Notes: generated from the letters alone by a model not told the origin. A DNA stretch of 64,000 bases from Rhynchospora pubera (GCA_028095005.1 CM051463.1:77370697-77434696), one strand, 5' to 3'. Positions 35,703 to 47,824 are shown, numbered from the stretch's first letter. Made by a program: numbers and translations.

Positions 35703-36760
35703 AGAAATTATAACTACCATCGCTACCATCGCTAAACTAAAAATTAAATTTCCGCTCTCTCCTCTCTCCTTCCCTGACATGTTCATCTCCTCCGCCTCCT
35801 CTCTTCACTCCGTCCCTCTTCACTCTCCTTCTACCTCCATGCCTTCCTTTCTGACCTCTTTGTCTTCTTCCCTCTGCCTCCTTCATCAATGATTCTTTTC
35901 CCATCAAATAGTGAGACAACAAGACAAATTGAACACATAAAAGTAACAAATTGAACATAGAAATTAACAAAGGAGACATAAAATAAACACAGAAGTCTGA
36001 CTCACAACAAAACAAATTGAACACATAAAAATAACAAATTGAACATAGAAATGAACAAAGTGAATATATACACCAACAAAATGAGACATATAAAATAAAC
36101 ACAGAAGTCTGACGCACAAATAACAATTTGAACATAGAAATAAACAAAGTTAACATATACACCAACAAAATGAGACATATAAAATAAACACATAAGTCTG
36201 ACGCACAACAAAATAAATTGAACACATAAAACAAATTGAACATATGAATTAACAAAGTGAACATATACATCAACAAAATGAGACATATAAAATAAACACA
36301 GAAGTCTGACGCACAGCAAAACAAATTGAACACATAAAAATAACAAATTGAACATATGAATGAACAAAGTGAACATATACACCAACAAAGTGAGACATAT
36401 AGAATAAACACAGCAGTCTGACGCACAGCAAAACAAATTGATCACATAAAAGTAACAAATTGAACATATGAATGAACAAGTGAACATCAACACCAACAAA
36501 GAGAGACGTATAAAATAAACACAGAAGTGAGACGCACAGCAAAACAAATTGAACACATAAAAGTAACAAATTAAACATATAAATGAACAAAGTCTGACGC
36601 ACAGAAGCAAGGGTGGGGGAAGGGAGAGAGATGCACAGAAAGAATGGATAGAGACGGAAGAGTACGTAGAAGGAAGAGCGAGCGTACCTGGGTGAGGAGA
36701 GGGAAACGCTTCGAACGATGGTAGCGATGGTAGAAATATAAATGGCAGTAATCAATTTCT
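35703..36760. mobile_element. Mutator-like MITE filled with a ~100-bp minisatellite
   Basis: The left end begins AGAAATTATAACTACCATCG and the right end is the reverse complement of AGAAATTGATTACTGCCATT, followed inward by CTACCATCGCTACCATCG on both sides. The 10-bp direct repeat CTTCATTAAC at 35693-35702 and 36761-36770 is the likely target duplication. The interior (35920-36600) is a tandem repeat of about 100-110 bp built from TGAACATA..AACAAAGTGAACATATACACCAACAAAATGAGACATATAAAATAAACACAGAAGTCTGACGCACA-type phrases (abbreviated here as AACAAATTGAACA, CACCAACAAA, GTCTGACGCACA). Long minus-strand frames here come from the repeat. Confidence 0.7.
35920..36600. repeat. Minisatellite, six to seven units of about 100 bp
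   Basis: Markers repeat in fixed order: GTCTGACGCACA, AACAAATTGAACA, AATGAACAAAGTGAACATA, CACCAACAAA. Unit length varies through small deletions. It lies wholly inside the Mutator-like MITE. Confidence 0.85.
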
Positions 36761-36964
36761 CTTCATTAACTCTGCATTGAATTCTTCATTAACTCTCCAA
36801 ATAATTATGGCCACCTTCATCGGGGTGGGTGTAATGATACTGACTGTTAAGGCGGTAAACCTAGTCCTAGAATTACGTGAATAATGTTATATGAAATTTT
36901 GAATTATATGATAAAAAAATTAAATGAAATGAAATAATTTAGAGTGACAGTAAAATCTGTCTGA

Positions 36965-37670
36965 AGATTAATAATACTTCTATGAAACCTAAATAGATTT
37001 TGCTTAACCAAGTGCCATCAACGGATTAATATCAAACTTCCTATATATAACGCTGGTTCGATATACGTACCAAGTTACCAACTGCAAGCGGCTTGCAATA
37101 TCTCTAACAGGCATTTCGTCAAACACCTGACTTGCAAGGGCTGAGCCAGCCGACCGACTAAACGAACTGCGTTTCCAGTGCAGGTCAATTATTAGTGAAT
37201 TGTTCACAACAACATTAGACAATATTTTCTTGTTAGTTAGTACTTCTTCGCATAAGTTATGGGCCCACATCACATGTCCGTAGGGCTGTTAATACCGTGT
37301 CGTTTTGCACGTTTGGAAAATGAAAAACAAAACAGTTAACGAAACGAAAATTTGTTCCGTTTTACGAAACGGAATGAAAACAAAACAAATTTATATTTCG
37401 TTAGCTGGAACGGAACGAAAACCGAATATACCTTCCGTTTCGCACGTTTGACATGTCAGATTGAAATGCGTTCAATCGTTCTATTCGGACTGGTTTAATT
37501 TAACACTTTTTTTTCTTGCAGATCATTTAACACTATCTTTTGTATTACTATTAATTAATTGAAATGATTGTGTTATACCAATTTAAAAAATTTCCATCAA
37601 TTAGCAATTCCTCCTTTCACATCCATAAACTTTCTGCTCAAGTTTCCTCAATTTGTAGCTTACAGAGAGA
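36965..37670 (-). pseudogene. PPR gene relic, copy 2 of the diverged duplicated segment
   Basis: The minus strand at 37004-37273 reads VVVNNSLIIDLHWK, then ASQVFDEMPVRDIAS, the hallmark of plant PPR proteins (VxNxLIDMYxKCG ... ARxVFDEMPxRDxxSW). The open stretch is only 89 codons, with no full gene around it. The segment matches 20735-21175; an extra piece of about 170 bp (37279-37450) flanked by ACATGTC interrupts this copy. A TATA-like CATCCATAAACTTTCTGC and its counterpart CATCTATAAATTGCTGC sit at the end of both copies. Confidence 0.6.
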
Positions 37671-37869
37671 GAGAGAAATATTAAAATTTCCAATGCAATC
37701 TTAATTGAATTAGATTTCTATAGTTATTTCGGATGTGAGCTTGATTAAAATTTCCATTGCAATCTTAAGTGATGCAGAAGAACCATACTTGCATACTATT
37801 TTTGTTATTTAACATTATTTTGTTCACATATTTCGGATGTGAGCTTATGCAGAGTTTAAAAAGTTTCAC

Positions 37870-38170
37870 GGCTCCGTTTGGATGAGGTGTGGGAAGAAAA
37901 GAAAAAAGAAATAAATTTATTATAAACAATTCAAACTCTTCACAAAATTACACACTTTTCAACACTTCTTCCCTTCTTTCCTTCGGCTCCGTTTGGATAG
38001 GTGTGGGAAGAAGGAAAGAAGGGAAGAAGTGGGAAGAAATATTGGAAAGTGTGTAACTTTGTGAAGAATTTGGATTGTTTATAATAAATTTTCTTCCCTT
38101 CTTTCTTTCTTCCTTCTTCCCACACGTATCCAAACAGAGCCTTCTTTCCACACCTCATCCAAACGGAGCC
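37870..38170. mobile_element. Tourist-like MITE with a second copy of the same family inside
   Basis: The outer copy starts GGCTCCGTTTGGATGAGG and ends CCTCATCCAAACGGAGCC, flanked by CAC (37867-37869, 38171-38173). The inner copy (37985-38141) starts GGCTCCGTTTGGATAGG and ends TATCCAAACAGAGCC, flanked by TTC (37982-37984, 38142-38144). Both have 3-bp target duplications, as PIF/Harbinger-derived MITEs do. Purine-rich and pyrimidine-rich arms make apparent ORFs that are not genes. Confidence 0.85.
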
Positions 38171-38173
38171 CAC

Positions 38174-38300
38174 ATGAAGCCGAGCAACACCTTAGTCCAA
38201 TACACTCCAATTGCGCCATTGTCGGGACAAGGCCATAGTAGGCAGCAATTGCATGGAAATAGTACTTTTCTTGCACCAGCTAGCCATGATTATTAAGTAT
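38174..38300 (-). pseudogene. Possible PPR C-terminal fragment, split by the MITE
   Basis: The minus strand reads YFHAIAAYYGLVPTM, resembling the YFxxMxxxYGxxPTMEHYxCMVDLLGRAG segment near the end of many PPR proteins; after that the match continues only in a shifted frame (VLD*GVARL). The MITE at 37870-38170 sits directly downstream. It could derive from the same gene as 37004-37273, but the order on the minus strand is wrong for one collinear gene. Confidence 0.35.
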
Positions 38301-38505
38301 GCTAAATATTCTGATTCATTAAATTTCTAAAACCAACATTGTAACGCGTAATTGTAATGCAGAATATGATTAGAAAGTAGAAGAACTGAATTGAGCATCC
38401 TAATTTGCGGAAAGCTCTAAACTCGGCCCGGCTCCCAAATGGACCGCAACTGCTGAAGCCGAATCTCTGAGCCCACTATTGACACTCTGTCCTCTAATAA
38501 TAAAC

Positions 38506-38802
38506 GGAAATTGATTACTGACATCTGCAGTTTTGTCATCACTGTCTTTGCTAAACAGAAAATGAACATATAAGATATACAAGATGAACATATATAGCGA
38601 TCAAAGTGAACACATATAAACAAATAAGTTGAATAAAAATAAGTTAAATATGTATATAAAAATCTAAACAAGAGATGACAATACTTATTTGTTTATAAGT
38701 GTTCACTTTGATTTTTTATATGTTTATCTTGTATATTTTATATGTTCACTTTGTGTTTAGCGATAGCAAGAGATGATAAAACTGCATATGGCAGTTATCA
38801 TT
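38506..38802. mobile_element. Foldback MITE, about 297 bp
   Basis: The left arm GGAAATTGATTACTGACATC continues through CTGCAGTTTTGTCATC; the right arm is its imperfect reverse complement (GATGATAAAACTGCATATGGCAGTTATCATTT). The inner part is also self-complementary around GATCAAAGTGAACA / TGTTCACTTTGAT. The ends resemble those of the Mutator-like element at 35703. AATAAAC stands on both sides. Confidence 0.7.
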
Positions 38803-39471
38803 TCTGTAAATAAACTCTTAATCAGGACTTCCTTAAATGTTAATGTCATTCACAATATTTAAAATTTATGTGAAAAACTAATAAAACAACCCTCAAGTAA
38901 TAATTTAAAAGTTAAAATTTATAAATGTGCAGAAAAATTAAATATTTATTTTCATTTTAGAAATTATAATTTAAATAAAATTGAAACAGAGCTGCCTTTA
39001 TCGTTTTTCAAATAATTAACTAAATATCTCCAGTTCTAGCATATGAAAAGATTTGTGTTGCTACAAGTGGAACATGGAAAATATGACTTACGGTGCTGGT
39101 TAAATGAGCAGCCTGAAAGGGAAAACTTATTGTGCGAGTTTCCCAGTACCACATTATTACGCTAAACTAATTAAAACATAACATGTTATTGATTTGTAAA
39201 TAAAAGAGGTAAACATCACCACAACCTTTTTTTCATTATTTAGAAGTACTTTATAACCACAAGTTTTGTATTTATATTACATGAAAAATCAAATTACAAC
39301 AGATAGAATTAAAGCATCACGAGCACAATAAATAGGGAATCACCTTAACATAAATGCCTAATTATATATAAAAGAAAACTGAAATATAAAACACTTACAC
39401 GGATCCAAAGTTCCAAACCACTTACAAGAAAATAATACCTCACATCTGAAATCTCTTGGTTCAAACAACCT
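38803..39471. other. AT-rich region downstream of the DUF4220 gene
   Basis: Probably contains the 3' UTR of the minus-strand gene ending at 39472 and otherwise shows nothing I can support. Confidence 0.4.
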
Positions 39472-41759
39472 TTAAGGGTGGTGTCCGGAGCTGGCAGTTG
39501 CAGTATCGTGAACAATTCCAGCATGGTATAAAAGTGCCCATAAATGAGTAATGAACTCTCCACCAGATTCCAGATTTTTGAGATGCTCTTCTTCTTTGCC
39601 AGCTGGAGCAAGAAATACGATAAACTCAGACCAAAAGTCTGCCATAATCTTCCATCGGGTATCATCTGGTTTCTCCATTAAATACTTTGCAAGCCTTGCT
39701 CCCATATCAATCACTCCGTTACCGGAATCTCCAACCTGCAACATGAAATTGTACTTATCTTCGTTATTGCGTGCCCCATGGAAGAACTCTTTAGTCTCAG
39801 TGAGGACCTTACGAAAAAAAAGCTTCAACGAGAAGATGCTTTCCGGTAACATATCAGGAAGAAAAACCATTAAGTAAGCACAGTAATTGGACAGGTGGGA
39901 GGCAACTGAGCGGTGATCAGGTTGTACTGATTTTTTGTTTCCTTTATCTTTTACTGGCTGGATTTCACACAAGCCTGTTGCTATGTGCCATACAATTAGG
40001 GTATGAAATTCTGTTTTGAGTTTGCATGTCCATCCCAGATCATCATAAACGCTATTTTGTTTTAAGGAAAAATCTCCCTTTGTGGGGTAATGGCTCATCG
40101 ATCGAAGAGAGCCAACGATAGCTTTCTTCACATCTTCGGACAATACAACTGGTTTGCGTTTTTTCGTCCCACTTGGAGCGACCTTTGATGGTGACCACGC
40201 CCAAGTTGAATAAGGAATACAGGTCAAAGGAAAACGGCAGTCAAGGCGGAATCTGTTGTAATTTTCCAGTAATGAGTACTGCCCAATGGTGTTGTTGATA
40301 GATCGGGAGAATTTTCCTTTGCAAAGAATAGCTATTACCTATAGAAAATCATTAAGAATTAAATAATCAATCATGTTGCTTAATTTTATAAAAACCAACA
40401 AAAAATATAGTTGTAAACTTGTAATTGTATATTTGAGAAATTGAATATTGTGCAGATATAGAAACTCACCGGATCAAAAAAGCAGTGAGGATGCGGTATC
40501 CATCGTCTGACATGTCCGCAAATAAATAGCACCTTTGTCCAATCAGAAAATACATAAAATAGAGTTTCAAGCGCCTCCATTAGCGTCATCATGATCAGAA
40601 GAACATTTGTTATAGTGTAATCAATGTTCACGCCGATGCCGGATTTCCATAGGAAGGTATTGTCAGGATCACGCAAATAAAATGATTTTACTGAAATCCA
40701 CAGAGATACTCCAAACATCCCCACAAGTAAAATCACATGTAATATTGGGACCCCAAGTGCGAATGTAACAGGATACCTTGTATAAAAGAAGTCACGGAGA
40801 AAGGCAATCTCCATTGCAATTACCCTATAAATGCTATCGTTGTTGCGTGAGAGAAGGCCCTCAAATACAAGCTGCCGTGTCTTCTCTAGTTGGGCTTCTG
40901 CTGCAGGATAATAAAAAAACCGTCTTTTGAGTAACTTGAAGAAGGCAAAAGACAGGCATACTTCACGTAGCCTACCGTCTGCATCAATAGAGGGGTCTAG
41001 GAGCCGTTCTTTGCAGTTCCATACCTGATCCAATGTGACAACACCTGCAGGAAGCTCGATCTCTGGAGTGTAATCTGGTCCATTATTGATCTTTGGGTGG
41101 ATATTCCCTTCACCAACAACTAGGTACTTGTAACCTTTCATGCATTTTGGATCTAATACTTCATTGGGTTTTGCCAGTTCGTGCTCAATTTTCATATAAT
41201 CAGAAACCACTTTGGAATTATTGATCCCATATGCCCTCTTCACTAGCTTGTGAAGTACTAACCGGATTAAGAACTTTGTAAGTAATAATGACCATAGAAT
41301 CAAAAGAGGGAGACGGTAAGGGTCACTAGTCTCTTTACTACCCGGTTCTTTGGTTATGAAAATGCCTATATAAATACTATTAAACAAGGATATATACTCT
41401 TGTATAAGCCAGGTACAGCCTGGAAAAGAGCCAGAGGAAATGGTGATGACGTTATCGTATGCAATGACAAGTACCATCATCCAGACGTAGAAGTGTTCGT
41501 TCGTACCTGGAGCGCCTGCAAACAGAGCTGCACAAAAGCTGATCAACCATGTGACTGGGTGGTCCACCAGCTTTGGGATACTTACTAGGATTGTGTTGCT
41601 GTGCCACAGCCGGAACCTTGTAGCTGCAATGAAGAAAGTTAGGAAGAGAACGAATGCCGTAAAGCATGTGACTGTGGCTATCAGTATCTTATCAGTGTCC
41701 TCACTGAAGATCCCTTCGTACGAATGCTGATCTGATTGTGGAGCAGATTGATCTGCCAT
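39472..41759 (-). CDS. DUF4220/DUF594 family membrane protein (two exons, intact)
   Basis: Exons 40470-41759 and 39472-40338 join in phase 0 (HCFFDP-VIAILCKGKF) to give 718 residues, the usual size of this plant-only family. The N-terminal half has several hydrophobic helices (first: ILIATVTCFTAFVLFLTF, near residue 20) and the family's DUF4220 character; the C-terminus carries the DUF594 signature, including DTRWKIMADFWSEFIVFLAP and GGEFITHLWALLYHAGI. It is predicted to be an integral membrane protein of unknown function. I chose the start MADQSAPQ (ATG at 41757-41759) because the farther upstream in-frame ATG (41886-41888) lies beyond the TATA box at about 41846-41857. No frameshift or stop is seen. 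Confidence 0.92.
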
Positions 41760-41845
41760 ATGCACGAGTGCACGACTAGGCTTTGTGTGTGGTTTGGTCT
41801 CGGAATTAGCTTTGGTTGTGCGTATCTGGATTTGTGTGTTTATCT

Positions 41846-41858
41846 GTATATATATAAC
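41846..41858 (-). promoter_or_regulatory. TATA box of the DUF4220 gene
   Basis: TATATATATA reads on the minus strand about 90 bp upstream of the chosen ATG, with a short G/T-rich leader between. Confidence 0.55.
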
Positions 41859-42415
41859 TGGGCGCGCGTTTTTCAATAATGTTATCAAGGATAAAAAGTC
41901 AAAAGTATTCTGGCTTGTATAGTTGTATTTGGGCTGTGTCCACTGTCCAGGCTTAAGTCTTATAATATTTGTTTCTCCTTCATTGATTGCTGCAAATGTT
42001 GGAGCACTCTCTCCCTCCTGACTCCTGAGTCTCTCATTAGACGGTTAGACCATTACAAACAATAATAAAATAATAAAGATAATTCATTAATCTCTCTCTC
42101 CTTAGTCTCCTTTTATAAAAACCAATAATACTAAAAAGAAGTAGGCGCTTCTGCTCATATGTATTTCCATATAGTGAGCAATTTTTTTAGGGTCGGATGT
42201 CAAAATACCACACCGTCAAATTTTATTAAAAATCTTGAAGCAGTAATAATATAGAAAAATTTGAACTTTTGGTGAAGATTTCACTTTCCATTGGTACGGA
42301 TGAATCTGGAAAGAATTCACATTTTATTTATTTTTGTTTCTTGTGTTACATCCATCATCTATTTGATATGATTGTATGAGAAATGGCAATGAATTTGGCC
42401 TGGTGAATAAGAAAA

Positions 42416-42818
42416 GAGAAATGCTAGTGTCCTATATATAAGACGGATGGGTCCGTCTAATACGATCGTTTTTACGTTTGTAAGTTTCAAATGATCGATC
42501 CGAACCGTTCAATATATTCTCAATATTGAAAACTTACAAGAAACCAATTTTTACATTTTTTCAAAATTTTTTACTATTTTTTGGTATTTTTTAAAATTCA
42601 TGATATAAACATTATAGATCGTCCAATAACAACGATTTTCTAAAATATCAAAAAAATAGTAAAAATTTTTCAAAAAATGTAAAAATTGGATTCTCATAAG
42701 TTTTCAATATGGAGAACATATTGAACGGTTCGGATCGGTTATTTGAGATTTAAAAATGTAAAAACGATCATATTGGACAGAGTCCATCCGTCCTATATAT
42801 TGGACACTAGCATTTCTC
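42416..42818. mobile_element. Foldback MITE, 403 bp
   Basis: The left end GAGAAATGCTAGTGTCC and right end GGACACTAGCATTTCTC are perfect inverted repeats. Complementarity continues through CCATCCGTC-type and CGAACCGTTCAATAT / ATATTGAACGGTTCG segments to a centre near 42610. It is noncoding. Related copies at 44700-44880 and 45284-45615. Confidence 0.9.
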
Positions 42819-43400
42819 ATAACTGTGAACATGTTGTGAGTTCCTATAAATATTCTTTTACATGGTATTTTAAAAATTTTGTTGTGAATACGATAAATAT
42901 TAAACAAATACTAAAATAAAATGGAAAGTTCCATGCAAGTGAAGGAAAATTGTCTGTAGAATAAGGAATTGTCTTAAAGGTGCGGTGAATTTTTTTTTCC
43001 CCTAAAAGAAGTAAATAAAGTTTTATATAAATTTTTTTCTTCTAATGTTGATAAACTCTGTTTAGATCAGCTATGCAAGATACAATTTATATTACCAACA
43101 TTAGTTATTGGATGATTTAGCTTTATGCCACTGCAAATATTTAAAATTAGAGTTATGCTATCACTAAAAAATAAATTATTAGCCTAAAATAAATTTATGC
43201 AACCGAATATGTATTAGCCTAGAATATGTAATGTTGCTTAATGGACGCATTCGGTGCATTTGTGTAATTGTGTTCCGCATCTGGTGTGCATATATATAGC
43301 AATTAATTTCTCAATAAAAGGATAAAGGCCACTAGTTTTTCTGTTTAGCATCTCTCTTTTGAGAAAATTTAGGTGAAACTGTTCCTTACAACATACGCAG

Positions 43401-43545
43401 GCCGGTAAGAAGCTTGACTCAACAGAAAAGATTCAAACTCTTCACAAAGTTACACAAAGTTATACACTTCCCAATACTTCTTCCTTTCTTCCCACACCTT
43501 ATCCAAACGGAGCCGGTAAGAAGCTTGACTCAACAGAAAAGATTC
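43401..43545. repeat. 34-bp direct duplication flanking a Tourist-like MITE remnant
   Basis: The sequence starting GCCGGTAAGAAGCTTGACTC occurs at 43401-43434 and 43512-43545. Between them (43435-43511) is the right half of a Tourist-like MITE (CAAAGTTACACA ... CCAAACGGAGCC). The left half of the MITE is missing. Confidence 0.85.
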
Positions 43546-44052
43546 GAAAAAGATCAACATACGTGCGGCCTGCGTATAGTGATATGCGTGTGTGTGTGTC
43601 AACTTGATGTTTGGAAGTGGATGGAATAAGAACATGAATAAAAACAAGAATAAGTTATTTTTTATTTGGAATTGTAAGGAACAGTTTGATCTTGATCTAA
43701 ATTAGTTTATTTTTTGTTCCAACAAAATCTTAGAATTAAAACCAATTTTGTTCTAATTCTTGTTCCAGGTGTGTGACGACGCGGCGCCCCGAGATATAAG
43801 TTTCGTGTTCTACGGAACAAATATTCGGTTTAGTGATGTAACAAGAAACGATCAAATAACACAAACAATAGCATAAATTTAGAATTTTCATATATCAAAT
43901 AGTCTAAGGAAGAAGATGATATCTTTTCCTTTAAATACAAACGGCACCATATTTTGGAATAACAAAATATTAATGACTAACCTTAATAGCTTGAAAAATA
44001 ATAAAACTTAAATAACTTTGACTACATTGGAAACCAAGCTCATTATAACTCT

Positions 44053-44203
44053 GGTCCCGTTTGGATGAGGCGTGGGAAGAAGGGAAGAATGGGGAAGAAG
44101 TATTGAGAAGTGTGTAACTTTGTGAAAAGTTTGGATTATTTAATAATAAATTTGGGCCATTTTTCCCTTATTCTCTTCTTCCCACTCCAATCTAAACACA
44201 ACG
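44053..44203. mobile_element. Tourist-like MITE
   Basis: It starts GGTCCCGTTTGGATGAGG and ends CCAATCTAAACACAACG, with the family interior (AAGTGTGTAACTTTGTGAA). No clear target duplication; the ends are diverged. Confidence 0.65.
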
Positions 44204-44699
44204 TTAAAGACCAAACTATTATTGAAGACCATCATCTTGAAGGCTGGACTAATTAATACGCGCATCAACTTTTGTGTCACCTTGATGATTTGAATCTTAT
44301 GTGGCAGCCACTTCTAACTCTGAGTCTGTATTCGATCCGGACCTCGCGTTGGAGTTGAATAGCTCAACTCGCAATGCGTCAGTGTATTTGGATGAGGGAT
44401 TGAATAAGAAATAAAAATTAGAATCTCGAAATGCGTACTTGTCCAAATTCGTTATTCTAATATCATGGTTTTGTTAGAATATAGATAGGGCCCAAATTTC
44501 TTTTTTATGGTTATTTAAGTTGTACAAAAATAAAAAATTTAGAACTTATTTTTATCCGAATTTTATTTTTACCCATTCAAACACACTTCTCCGAGAAAAC
44601 ATATATTTTGCACGATTATATTTATGTAGATGCTTTTGTATAAGTCTTCTTCGTACAAAGAATCATTTTAAAAAAATAAAAGGAAAAAAAATATTTTTT

Positions 44700-44880
44700 T
44701 AAAATACCAAAAAAAATAGTAAAAAATTTGAAAAAAAAATGTAAAATTTGATTTCTTATAAATTTTCAATATGAAGAACATATTAAACGGTTTGGATCAA
44801 TCGTTTGTAATATAAAACGTGAGAATAATCGTATTAAACTGACCTCATTCGTCTCATATATTGAACTCTAGCATTTCTAA
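44700..44880. mobile_element. Half copy of the GCTAGTGTCC foldback MITE
   Basis: It resembles the right half of 42416-42818 (ATGAAGAACATATTAAACGG, TCGTCTCATATATTGAACTC, TCTAGCATTTCT). The left half is not recognisable. Confidence 0.6.
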
Positions 44881-45283
44881 AAAAAAATTAAAAAAAAACT
44901 GTACAAGAAATCAATATAAAGAGACCGCACGTTTTGGGGAAATTATATTTATAATCATTCCTTTTTTGTCCATAACACGTTCTCCACTTTCTTGTATTCT
45001 TAGTGCCAATAACGTTTACTTCAAATTTTCTTCAAAAAAAAAAAAATTTAGATCGTTTTTGTTGAAGAACGTGACAAACACTTGGGCGTTAAATTAATGA
45101 AACTAAAATAAATTATTTACATACCTTTGCCGAAAAAATGGTCTACTTCATTTTTCGAGATAGGATAAAATTAGTTGCTCAGAATTTGGAAGCTGATAAT
45201 GGCCTGTTGGATCACCTCAAACTGATTTACATATTCAAAATATTGTTGAAACCAAATTTTTTATATTTTTATAGATTTTTAAG

Positions 45284-45615
45284 GGAGTGGCTAGTATCCG
45301 ACACAAGCACTTGTCCGATATGATAAAATTTCAATTTTTTGAGATTAAAATGGCCGATTCGAACCACTAAAATTGTTCTCCATAATAAAATCTCCGTTGT
45401 GACCAATTTTTTTTACTATTTTTTTAAATGCTCAATCTAAAAAGTTATGAACCCTCCAATTTTCAAAATTTGAAAAAAAATATAAAATTTGATTTTCAAA
45501 GATATTTTAATATAAAGATCATAATGAGCGGTTCAGATCGGCCATTTGAAATTTTAACAATTGACTTTTGAAATCGTCTTGGACGTCCTATATGTTTGAT
45601 TCTAGCATTACTCAA
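45284..45615. mobile_element. Diverged foldback MITE related to 42416-42818
   Basis: It begins GAGTGGCTAGTATCCGACAC, ends TTTGATTCTAGCATTACTC, and has inverted internal segments TGGCCGATTCGAACC / GGTTCAGATCGGCCA. It is noncoding. An (AT)n microsatellite follows at about 45681-45702. Confidence 0.65.
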
Positions 45616-45951
45616 TTTTTAAAAGACATTGTTATTGCAAGGTTCATAATTCTTAAATAAGCTGATTTTTTTACAATAATATATATATATATATATATAT
45701 AATTTGATTTCCAATAAAATTTGAATATGATGATCAATTTGAGCAATTGATAGACTCATCTCTCAGTAGTTACTTGATTTTATTATATTTTTCAGCTTTC
45801 ATTTTCTTTCTTGGAGAAAGGTTCCAGTGTTACTATTTTTGGGTGTCATAAATGGCACAATTTTATATTTCATCAATATTTTAAAATTTAAAATGCAAAT
45901 GTCAAATCCAAAATATTAATGTTATTCAATTTATTGAATGATACGTTTTCA

Positions 45952-46110
45952 TATAAGTTTTATAAAATTTTGAGTCGATTTGATACTTGATTAAGTAATC
46001 AAACCATGTATAGATTAGAATTAATCTATCATAGTTAATCAGATTCTTTCATTTATTGATCGCTTGATCAAGTATCAAATTTACTCAAAATTTTATAAAA
46101 CTTATACAAA
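45952..46110. repeat. Inverted repeat, arms about 40 bp
   Basis: ATAAGTTTTATAAAATTTTG ... GATTTGATACTTGA (45953-45990) faces TGATCAAGTATCAAAT ... CAAAATTTTATAAAACTTAT (46067-46105). This is a possible small foldback element. Beyond it, 46111-47820 is AT-rich with no feature I can support. Confidence 0.6.
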
Positions 46111-47824
46111 AACACATCAATCGAGTATCAAATTGATTCAAATATACTCGGTCATCATGAAGAGTATGGTCAATGCTATGCTTCTTTGGTATATGTTACT
46201 TATCGCCATGTGTGATGCAGTTTACCAGTGCATTACTGGAAAAGCGATTGATTTTACTTGGATTGACATGAGTGTATAAGAAAGATTAATTTCAAATCAC
46301 ACAAAATGTTTTTTTATGTTCATGATCCACCTGACTTGTCACATGGACTAAGTAAGAGAACATTTATGAAACTGAGGTTGAAAAGAACTAAACATGAACA
46401 ATTCAACTTGATTGGCAATGTTATGTCTAGTGTTGGATTTGAATAATCTAGAATACGAGTGTAAACATATAAATTGCTTCTTAAAAAAAATGATGCCTCC
46501 TAGGTAGCTTTCACTTTGGATAAAGTTTGATCTTGTAACTTTCGCATGCAGGTATATGCGCTAGTCGTCCATTTGTCATATGAAAAAAATACTACTGCTA
46601 ACAAAGTCACCAAGAGGGACTAACAAACTAGCATCTTTTCAGAAAAAAAAAAGTATCTTATCTGTAAGAGAGACTCCACCATCTTGTTCTTGTGCATTGT
46701 ATATAAGTTCAAGTACTTGAGAGGGGTGAAATGATCATATCGCAACGTTGCATGTGATTGTACAGTGTGTCTGAAAGAAGTTATGTCAAGATCCAAGACT
46801 TCCACAAAGTGGTATATCTAAAACTTATGCTTAGATTACATTGTCCAATTTCTTACACATAATTTTGATTTGATGTTCAACTTCCTTGTCAATATCAACA
46901 CACTTTGCTTCTTACAAAAGGGCACAAAAAGTGTAATTAGATTTGAGCCGTGCTCTATAACAAAACAAATAATCAATCTAAATGCTGAAACAAAGCAAGC
47001 AATCTGTAAAGTTTTTCAATTAAGAAAAATTGAAGTGTATAATCAAAAAAATATTATTCATCAATACAGAAATTTGATCAAAAAAAGGTAAAATAAGTCA
47101 TTTTTAGTATTGTTTAATACGAGAAATTAGAGGGTGACCAATATGTTGATAATATCAACTTAAGTAAATCAGAACTACCGAAAAGCAATTAGTGCATTGA
47201 GAGTCTCCATACACTTTGAGTTTCTCAATGTTCCTGTTTAGAACTACTCCATACTCGGCTTTGTGATTAGTACATGGCTCGGTTAATTAGATTGTTTCCT
47301 AACTGAAGAACATCAGACTGCTGCAATGAAAGAACAGCAAAACAGAATGGGAGAGAAGCCCGGCGTATAACGGGCCTGACAAAAGGGCGTGTGGGTCCAT
47401 TTCTGATTTCCTCCCTATCAAGTATCAACAAGACAACAACCGCCGTTTTAGTTTTACTCGCCGAAAAGTCGTGTTGTATTCCGCCGAAAACTCACATTTT
47501 ATTCGAAACAGCTGGTTTCATTGGCAACTCGCGTTTTATTCCCTCAAAAAACGAGTTTTGTTCGCCCGAACCATTTTGTGTTTGGCATATCTCATCTCAC
47601 ACATAAAAATGAAATGAAAGGGGCTGTTTGCAAAATAAAATGGGAAATTCTGGCATGCGGGCTTTTTAATATTGACCGTACATTTCTTGTAAATCAGACG
47701 GCTCGTATGCCTTGAAAAAGTTTCGCTTGTGAGAATAATCTCTGTTAAGTTTAACAGATATTTTGTTGGAGGGGCAAAATAGTCAATTTAAATGAACGTT
47801 TCCTTCTTTCTTTTTTCTCGTCAA

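Noticed and set aside
35737..36755. Long minus-strand frames (up to about 229 residues) rich in Phe, Cys, Ile and Tyr that look like membrane proteins
   Set aside because: They repeat the same ~100-bp phrase in several overlapping frames and come from the minisatellite; there is no independent sign of coding.
37279..37450. Separate gene or named transposon in the GAAACG-rich insert
   Set aside because: It has short flanking ACATGTC repeats and a TAGGGCTG-like left end, but no matching right end, so I only note it as an insert in the PPR segment.
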